From Gentiana macrophylla (Eukaryota; Streptophyta; Magnoliopsida; Gentianales; Gentianaceae): a stretch of DNA of 64,000 bases. The DNA lies in assembly GCA_026214975.1 (NCBI GenBank), contig JAOBSW010000553.1, positions 434,001 through 498,000 on the forward strand. The letters run 5' to 3'. The notes beneath the pieces were generated by a model. The model did not search any database. It had not been told where the DNA came from and worked only from the letters and a program-made list of their open reading frames with translations. How positions within the stretch are numbered: the stretch's first letter is position 1; every line of letters starts with the position of its first letter. The position numbers were made by a program, and so were the translations under genes. Below are positions 57,714 through 64,000 of the stretch, one piece after another.

Positions 57714-57949
57714 TTTTTTATATACGTTTCGTTTCTTTATCATTTCGTGTTTTACGTATTCGTTTCGTAATTCTTTCAAATTTTCCCTTGTTTGTGTATG
57801 TTTCCGGTCACAATTATATTGTGCTTGAAAATGTTATTTATAATTTTATATGTGTATGTTTTTAGTTGTGTTTTTATCGTTACTTTTAATTTCACTACAT
57901 ACATAGCACATAAAGACACACCAACATGATAGATACCAATCTGGAATGG

Positions 57950-58080
57950 GCATGCACCGTGCATTATGCACGGTGTAACGATAATCCACACTACATCATG
58001 CACCGTGTGTCTTTATGTACATCATACAGTGTGAATCAAGACACACGGTGCATGTATACATCATGCACCGTGTGTCTTTA
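57950..58080. repeat. CATGCACCGTG repeat cluster with a perfect hairpin
   Basis: The word CATGCACCGTG occurs four times in about 140 bp, plus inverted copies. Arms AAGACACACGGTGCATG (58038-58054) and its exact inverse (58062-58078) form a 17-bp stem with a 7-base loop. A smaller hairpin lies at 57951-57976. It sits just before the point where pol of element D resumes. Confidence 0.8.
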
Positions 58081-58149
58081 TGGGCATGCACCGTGTATTT
58101 CGTTACTTTTAATTGTTGATTCACACTACATGATATACATGATGTATTT

Positions 58150-58500
58150 TTCAAAATCTTTCCATAACCTTTGATCTATGTCTAAGTATCTTTACATGGG
58201 TTCTTATTTTGCCTCGTACTCCCTTTTGACGTGGTTTACGACCAGCTGAGAGTCACTATAAACTTGCAAGTTTTTCGTTCCAAGCCTTATTGCCAACCGT
58301 AGTTTGGTGATCAAAGCTTCATACTCGGATTCGTTGTTCGTAGCTTGAAAGCTGAAGCGTAAGGCATAAGGAAATTCCTCTCCTTTAGGACTAACCAATA
58401 AGAGAGCGGCCCCAGATCACTCTTTGCTGTATGCTCCGTCTACGTAGAGCATCCAATGTTCATTCCTGCTGCTCGGCTGTTCTTGGTTGACGGTGATAAC
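58150..58500 (-). pseudogene. Second RNase H of element D, truncated
   Basis: Contains NESEYEALITKLRLAIRLGT and VYSDSQLVVNHVKREYEAK, then a stop; a readable continuation ends near 58150 where foreign sequence begins. It aligns with the second RNase H of element 2 (27640-28027). The C-terminal part and all of integrase are missing. Confidence 0.75.
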
Positions 58501-58519
58501 TGTTCCCTCTGCTAGAAAA

Positions 58520-58930
58520 TCGGCCAAACCTTGTGCCTTTATTATAGTTCATGGGCAAAACTCCAAGTCGTATTCGGCTTGTTCCACAACCCACTTTGCC
58601 AATCTTCCTGATGTTTCCATCCTGGCTAACACCTGTTTCAAGGGCTGATCAGTTACTACCTTGACAGTGTGAGCTTGGAAATATGGTCGCAATTTCCTAG
58701 ATGCATGCACCGACGCCAACGCCAATTTCTCAGCGTTAGTATATCGAACTTCCGGGCCATGCAAGGCCTTGCTCACATAGAAGATCGGACGTTGCGTTCA
58801 ATCATGCTCCTTTACCAATACAGTGCTTATAGATTCATCACAGACTAATAGATAGAGCGACAATAGATCTCCCTCTTTTGGGGACGTCAAGGTCGGCAAG
58901 TCCGCTGGGTAAGACTTCAATTCTTTGAAG
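58520..58930 (-). pseudogene. First RNase H of element D
   Basis: The frame 58776-58549 reads SKALHGPEVRYTNAEKLALA, SVHASRKLRPYFQAHTVKVV and TDQPLKQVLARMETSGRLAKWVVEQAEYDL in pieces. The N-terminal part lies in another frame to about 58930. It aligns with 27100-27640 of element 2. Confidence 0.8.
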
Positions 58931-58944
58931 GCCCGCTGACTCTT

Positions 58945-59951
58945 CTAGTTCCACGGGAACAGTGTTGTTTTCTTCAGGATTTTAAAGAAATGAAGGGCGC
59001 GCTGGGCCGATTTGGACAGGAACCTATTTAGGGCGGCCATTCGCCTGGTCATCCTCTGAACTTCCTTAATACTTTTCGGAGGAGGCATGGTTCGTAACGC
59101 TTCTAGCTTATCTAGGTTTTCTTTGATTCCTTCTTTTGAAATCATGTACCCCAAAAACTTGCCCGATCTTACCCCGAATGTGCTCTTCTTAGGATTGAGC
59201 TTCATCTGAGTCTGCCAAAGCACCCCGCAGACTTCTCTGACGTCCTTCAAGTATTGGTCAAGAGTCCTTATCTTAATCAGCAATTCATCAACATATACCT
59301 CCATGCACCTGCCAATTTGGCCACTGAAGATCTTATTCACTTCCCTCTGGTAGCTTGCTCCCGCGTTCTATAGGCCGAAGGGCTTGGTTATATAACAGTA
59401 TGTTCCGAACTTAGTTATGAACGAGGTATTTTCCGCGTCTTTGGGTTCTATAGGGATTTGATGATAACCCTTATAGGCATCCAAGAATGCAAACACCTCG
59501 AACCCGATGGTGGAATCTACGAGACGGTCTATCTTGGGTAGAGCGTAACAATCTTTGGGGCAAGCCTTGTTGAGGTCGGTGAAGTCCACACACATCCTCC
59601 AGCTTCCTTCAGGTTTCTCGACTAGCACGGGATTTTCTATTCACTTTGGGTATAATACTTCCTTAATAATTTGCGCCATAAGCAACCTAGCCACTTCTTT
59701 TTGAATCACGTCCATGCGCTCCTACGCAAAGTGCTCCTCTTTTGTCGTATTGGATTTCTAATTGGGTCCACGTTTAGTCCATGAAGTGTGAGGTCCGGGG
59801 ATAAACCGGGCATATCTTTGGCTTTCCACGCAAACACATCTCTGAATTCTTTGAGTATCCTGATGAGCCGCTCTTTGTGCGAGTCAGGGATCCATGCTCC
59901 AACTGCTATTGTCAGCTCGGGGTGACCGTCCCAAAGGCAGACATTTTCCAC
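58945..59951 (-). pseudogene. Reverse transcriptase of element D
   Basis: Pieces: VFAWKAKDMPGLSPDLTLHG (59951-59706), VEKPEGSWRMCVDFTDLNKA and CPKDCYALPKIDRLVDST (59628-59368), then 59340-58945 with YVDELLIKIRT and LNPKKSTFGVRSGKFLGYMI. The catalytic motif is YVDE instead of YVDD, a change that would abolish catalysis in this copy. Two frame breaks or stops lie between the pieces. Confidence 0.82.
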
Positions 59952-60099
59952 CTTGTCTTCTGAATATCATGTTTCCTTATCTTCTAGGAGGAGTTCCTTC
60001 ATAATGACCTGTCGGGCCGCAGCTTCTCCATTGGTAATGGTGGTATAGCAGTTCTGAGCCGTTTAGGCATCCCTTTTGACCTCCATCGACCCGTACAGG

Positions 60100-60665
60100 G
60101 TGTGAAACTTAAGACTATTATGAGCTAAGGAGATGGCAGCTCGGAGGTCAATCAACGCTGGTCGACCATAATAATATTATAGGGAGAAGGGGATCAAACA
60201 ACAACGTAACTAATATCCAGGGTTCGACTCTTTGGCTCCTGGCCAAAGGTGGTAACCAGCTCAATCCTTCCCATGGGTAAAACGGATGTCCCAGCAAAAC
60301 CAAATAACGGTGTGGACACGGGGGCTAAATCCATGTTATCTAGCCTTATTGCTTGAAAGGCATGGAAATATAATATATTCACAGCGCTCCCGGTATCCAC
60401 ACAAGCCCTTTTTACTAGATTTTGGTTAAGTACCGTTTCGATTATCAGCCCTTCGTTATTTCACCAAAGGGAGGGGATCCTGCGAACCATAGGCCACTTC
60501 CCCGGAGAGTCGTTGCCTTTTATTCCGCACCCTCGGCAGCATTGTTACTATCCTCTTCTGGGTCTACATAGATGATGTCAACCCTGAAGGCTTGGGTTCT
60601 CTTCAAGGTTTCCCATCCGTCCTTTTCGTTATGAGCGATCGCTTGATTCTCTATGAAGTTTGACA
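60100..60665 (-). pseudogene. Protease and gag-end remnant of element D
   Basis: The frame 60400-60194 reads MDTGSAVNILYFHAF, the protease active-site strand Asp-Thr-Gly, and PLFGFAGTSVLPMGRIEL. Upstream, 60665-60525 is open from MSNFIENQAIAHNEKDGWET, the end of gag. The rest of gag is absent, since the primer-site region lies only about 60 bases farther on. Confidence 0.75.
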
Positions 60666-60729
60666 TTATTATTTACTTCCTTTAAGCCTCAACAACAATT
60701 ATCAGCCAACGGCCCTCTTTTGCGCCTAT

Positions 60730-61369
60730 TGACGAAACAAAATTCTTTGGGTATAAAATGGGCCTTTGAATCTAGTGATAACTGAGTGAGGATGATTGAT
60801 CAAGAGAAAATATAAATCTGAGGGGGAGTATTTTGGGGGTGCTTTAGACTGAGCCTAGGAATTTCTCCAGGATGCCTATGTATCCAATGTGTATGTTGGA
60901 ATCAAGTCTGCCGTAGTTCTTTGTGCTTGTTTATATAGGGGGCGATGGTGCCCTAGGCCTGCATGGGCCGTGTCCAATATGGACTCTCTTTTCGTGTTAT
61001 TCATGTTTTAGATAATTCTGGGATTATCCCTTGATTTTAGGAGATAATTATGACATACAGATATTCGTATTGAATGATAAAGATCGGAGCCTTAATGGCT
61101 TGGGATTTTTTCCATAACTATCGTATAATTATTGTCATTATTATATTCTCTAGCCGACCTTCGGTGAGAAGCCACGGTCATGTAGACCGAGCTGCGCAGG
61201 TCTGCTCCTCGCCGAGCTACGGTGGATCGGGGGACGACCCGAACAGCATTCCTTCATGAGGACTCAGTTCGGCCCCTATGCCCATGATGGAACTCCTGGT
61301 CCTTATGGCTTACCATTATTTAGGGTGTCATGTACCTGGCACGTGGAGTGGTGAAATCCGGTATCGTCA
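60730..61369 (-). repeat. 5' LTR of element D
   Basis: 640 bp; TATA-like GTTTATATAGGGG near 60930 on the plus strand. Ends ATCGTCA at 61369, followed by CCAAT. The primer region just inside (60712-60729) reads on the minus strand ATAGGCGC, a diverged form of the TGGCGC start. Confidence 0.85.
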
Positions 61370-61594
61370 CCAATCATGCATGTTGTCTCAGAATGATGAA
61401 ATATTGATCCATTTTCATAGTCCGCAATCACTATAAAATCTCTGATGAATGGAAAATAATTAGTCGGACTATGAACGCGAAATAGTCAAAAACACAAGAT
61501 TTAGAGGACCGGTGATTTTATGACGGTATTGAATCAAGTTTGGACAATTCCCTCTCACTTGTGTCAAAAATAACACAATAAAAAGAGGATAAAT

Positions 61595-61812
61595 GTAGCA
61601 CCTTAGAACTTGGACCCGACAGCGTTACTTGAGGCATAATAGATTGAGTAACTCTTAGACCCATCATCCTCATTTGACCTAAAAGTTAATCCGAGTATCC
61701 AAATCCATTATATCTCAACCTTATATATATCTTAAGAATATGTCTCTATATTTTCAATGTAAGATATTACATTCTCCCCTCTTAAGGAACGGGCGTCCTA
61801 GTCAGGATCCTA
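61595..61812 (-). repeat. Possible short LTR end with polypurine tract
   Basis: On the minus strand a tract CCTTAAGAGGGGAGAA is followed by TGTAATATCTTAC, the arrangement seen at the 3' end of chromovirus-type gypsy elements. A TGTAGCACC at 61595 could be the other LTR edge. There is no coding support, so this is a weak call. Confidence 0.3.
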
Positions 61813-63309
61813 CGATGAGTATCTAGAAGTGGAGCCCCCCATCATCTCTAATGGTGTGACACTTATTTAGAGTGTCATGATATATCATAAAATCTTTGGT
61901 GACAAAAATTAAGGTTTGTCGACAGATCGAACAAGCATCTTGGTGACAAATAGTGAAGTTTCACGAGAACCCATCATTGTCGCCGCATATGCAACAAACG
62001 TACGTTGTGACAATTTTTCATCACAAAAACCTTTTTGACGAATATTAGAACTTTTGTGACATTTTCCGACACTAAAAAAATCTCTTTTTTAGTGTGCCAT
62101 GTCCCTACATTCACTCAATCCATCACATATTATGTAATTTGTTCCATATCATTTATTCAAATTCTAAGAACACTAATGTAATGAATTTATTTCATTGTGT
62201 TATGATTTCATTTCATTCTAATCAATTTTTACGTAACAAACATGCTATGAGAGTTTATTTGTAGGGATAAATATTATTGGTATATCCAGGAAAATGATAT
62301 GTTCACATGTAGAGTTGACAATGTGTATGGGTTATATTTCATTACTCACACCCGATCCTTTACCCATATGAATAGTAAATTCTAAATTAATCTCTCGGAC
62401 ATCCACAGGTCTTTGAATACACATGAATATCTTATTCAGTTCACAACGGAAAATGATATGTCTACAACAAAATGGTCTCTACATATCTTACACATTTGAT
62501 TATGATGGATCTTCATATATCAATGGGTCATATATTATTATCAATGGTATAAGATGTTTGTACTTACCTCAAATGCATGTTTGTTACGTGTTTGGGATGA
62601 GAAGATGAACAGGTTGATCCGGAATTCGATGAGGATTTCAAAGACGACGTTTGAGGACGCCGACATTGGAGCTTTATTTTTATTCATTTTTCATATGACG
62701 TTTTAGACTAGTTGTTTCATTTGGTTTTGGAATACGATGCGTTTTCCCTGAGACCTTGTAATTTCCTTTATATATTTCTTTTAGGGCTTTTTCTTACGTT
62801 GTAAGTTTTGGAGACTTCGTTGTAATAAGTTACATTTCTATCTTTAGTTGGATGTTTCTATTTTTGACTCTTGAAAAAAAAAAATACCCGAGTCTTTTAG
62901 CTTCCGTTTGCGTTATTTGATACGACGTAGTAGAGGCTTACATATAATGTGGAATTTTTTTTATATTATACGTGTTAACGTTCATTTTCCGGATATGGAC
63001 TCGATGTTCGGAAACGGGGCATTACATGTTAGATATTTTTTCTTAAATATTTTATAATCGTTTGCCTAAGTTGTCGTACGAATTAATGTTATGACAACGA
63101 AACGGGGTATGAATTAATGTTATCGCAACGAAACGAATGAATGTCACTCTTGAACAAGATTCATGCATCTTTTCCGAATCCATGCAACAGTTCGTGAACG
63201 GATTCATGCAGATTCGAATGGATGCAACTCAGAAATTCAAGAGTTGCATGTTTTAGGCCGAACGGATACGACTCTACCCTTTCATGCAAGGAATACCTCC
63301 ATTCGTTTA
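61813..63309. other. Host or worn repeat sequence, no gene seen
   Basis: No open frame with codon-like composition. CACTAAAAAAATCTCTTTTTTAGTG at 62069-62093 is a short palindrome resembling CACTA-type ends. A GGGCATTACA at 63018-63027 resembles an LTR end. 63085-63140 repeats GAATTAATGTTATSRCAACG twice. Confidence 0.4.
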
Positions 63310-64000
63310 TGGGGTACTTTCAGCCTATAAAAGGCACAAGTATGCAGACGAAAATTACATACAATACACAACATCATCAGAATTTTGCAGAGTGTCCTCG
63401 GGTTTGATTCAAACAAGTCACTGTTTGAATCAAACACCCTCCATTGTATCCTGAGAGAGATTTTCGATTGATCTCTAAGTGATATATGAGTGGGACGAAA
63501 CATCTCTTAAAATACAACGTTCTTAACGTGCCTTGGAGTTTCAACTTTTCTGTCTAATTCTAAGTACTAAATTTTTCCAACATTACATGCTTATCATGAG
63601 AACTTGTATGAACAGAGTAATGAGATGATTGACAATACTAATCCTCCACTTCCCCGAGCTCTCTTCCTCTTATCTCCCTGCGTACTCACATTTCCATCTC
63701 CAAATGTCTCTCTCGAAGAAGCCCACGTCTTTCACCCGAGTATCTTTGTTAGAAGATAACCTGTATAATATAAGAAAAATATCTCTCAAACTCACCTACC
63801 CTACCCAATTGTCCATCAAAATTAGTACTTCCCGTCCCTCGCTTTTTACATATGAGTAAAGCAAATGAGTAGTTAAAAACACATAATTCAAAAAGGTTTC
63901 AATACTGAACTAATTAAATACGATAAAATGTATTTACGAAAGTATCTTTGCGGAGCTGAGAAAAGAAAGAGTGTTATCCTTTAAATAGTACTTTGTTAAT
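63310..64000 (+). other. Possible promoter and leader, no gene recognised
   Basis: CCTATAAAAGGC at 63327-63338 is a good TATA box followed by transcribed-looking sequence (ACACAACATCATCAG). It could serve an LTR or a gene to the right. The frame 63629-63859 is not convincing: its composition is uneven and I recognise no motif. Confidence 0.35.

Larger units (their letters stand above)
56784..57900. repeat. Second copy of the block after array I, carrying a MITE
   Basis: Matches 54006-54590 almost throughout, interrupted by the insert 57183-57713. Together with array II it makes a duplication at about 3 kb spacing. Confidence 0.8.
47706..61369 (-). mobile_element. Tat-type Ty3/gypsy element D, internally replaced
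   Basis: LTRs 47706-48346 and 60730-61369 start TGACGAAA and end ATCGTCA; CCAAT flanks both sides (47701-47705, 61370-61374). On the minus strand it reads 5' LTR, a gag end remnant, protease, RT, RNase H, part of the second RNase H, then foreign sequence (element C and tandem arrays), then the reverse-strand frame, polypurine tract and 3' LTR. Most of gag, the end of the second RNase H and all of integrase are missing. The LTRs differ at many sites, so it is older than the copia element and probably older than element 2. Confidence 0.88.

Overview
This is a window of a flowering-plant nuclear genome, probably a eudicot with a repeat-rich genome. The evidence is nested LTR retrotransposons of Athila, Tat and copia type, a TRIM, Stowaway-like and foldback MITEs, a Helitron end, and two small intron-containing host genes with plant-type TATA boxes. 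I cannot name the species. I see no rRNA or tRNA genes, no CRISPR array and no bacterial gene organisation.

Left part (1-22061) is a stack of insertions. A Tat-type Ty3/gypsy element (element 1, + strand) has its pol cut by an Athila-type element (A, - strand) that runs off the left edge. Its 3' LTR is cut after 14 bases by a second Athila-type element (B, - strand, 10976-21394, target-site duplication CCGAC). Element B carries gag and protease but no RT, RNase H or integrase. Its gag is in turn cut at about codon 32 by a 1.8-kb copia-type solo LTR (17717-19536, duplication AGAAT).

Middle part (22062-47705) is the host locus. Two paralogous genes for small secreted cysteine-rich proteins face each other: gene A (+, 22368-33521) and gene B (-, 41581-47105). 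Each has a 49-nt first exon encoding most of a signal peptide, then one intron, then a cysteine-rich second exon. Each second exon is split by retroelements: A by a complete 10-kb Tat element (element 2, duplication CAAGG), B by a TRIM joined to a very young copia element (duplication ATCTG around the pair). Counting bases with one duplication copy removed gives exactly 188 codons for A and 160 for B including stop, so both frames are otherwise open. Between them lie a duplicated tail of gene A, a small MITE, a worn Athila-B-family LTR, a probable 3.8-kb non-autonomous Helitron containing duplicated foldback sequences, and a SINE remnant.

Right part (47706-61369) is a third Tat element (D, - strand, duplication CCAAT) with worn LTRs. 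Most of its gag is gone, and its integrase region is replaced by a 5' LTR and leader of an Athila-like element (C, +) followed by GC-rich tandem arrays built on a 22/44-bp unit. The arrays are partly duplicated at 3 kb spacing, with a MITE in one copy only. The last 2.6 kb (61375-64000) holds no convincing gene, only possible LTR and DNA-transposon scraps.

Within each element, gag, protease, RT, RNase H and integrase would form one replication unit, but nearly all are broken by stops and frameshifts. Only the copia element looks recent: its LTRs differ at one site in 246 bp and its polyprotein is split by one frameshift. The three Tat elements share a polypurine tract, LTR ends and a reverse-strand extra reading frame between pol and 3' LTR, so they belong to one lineage.
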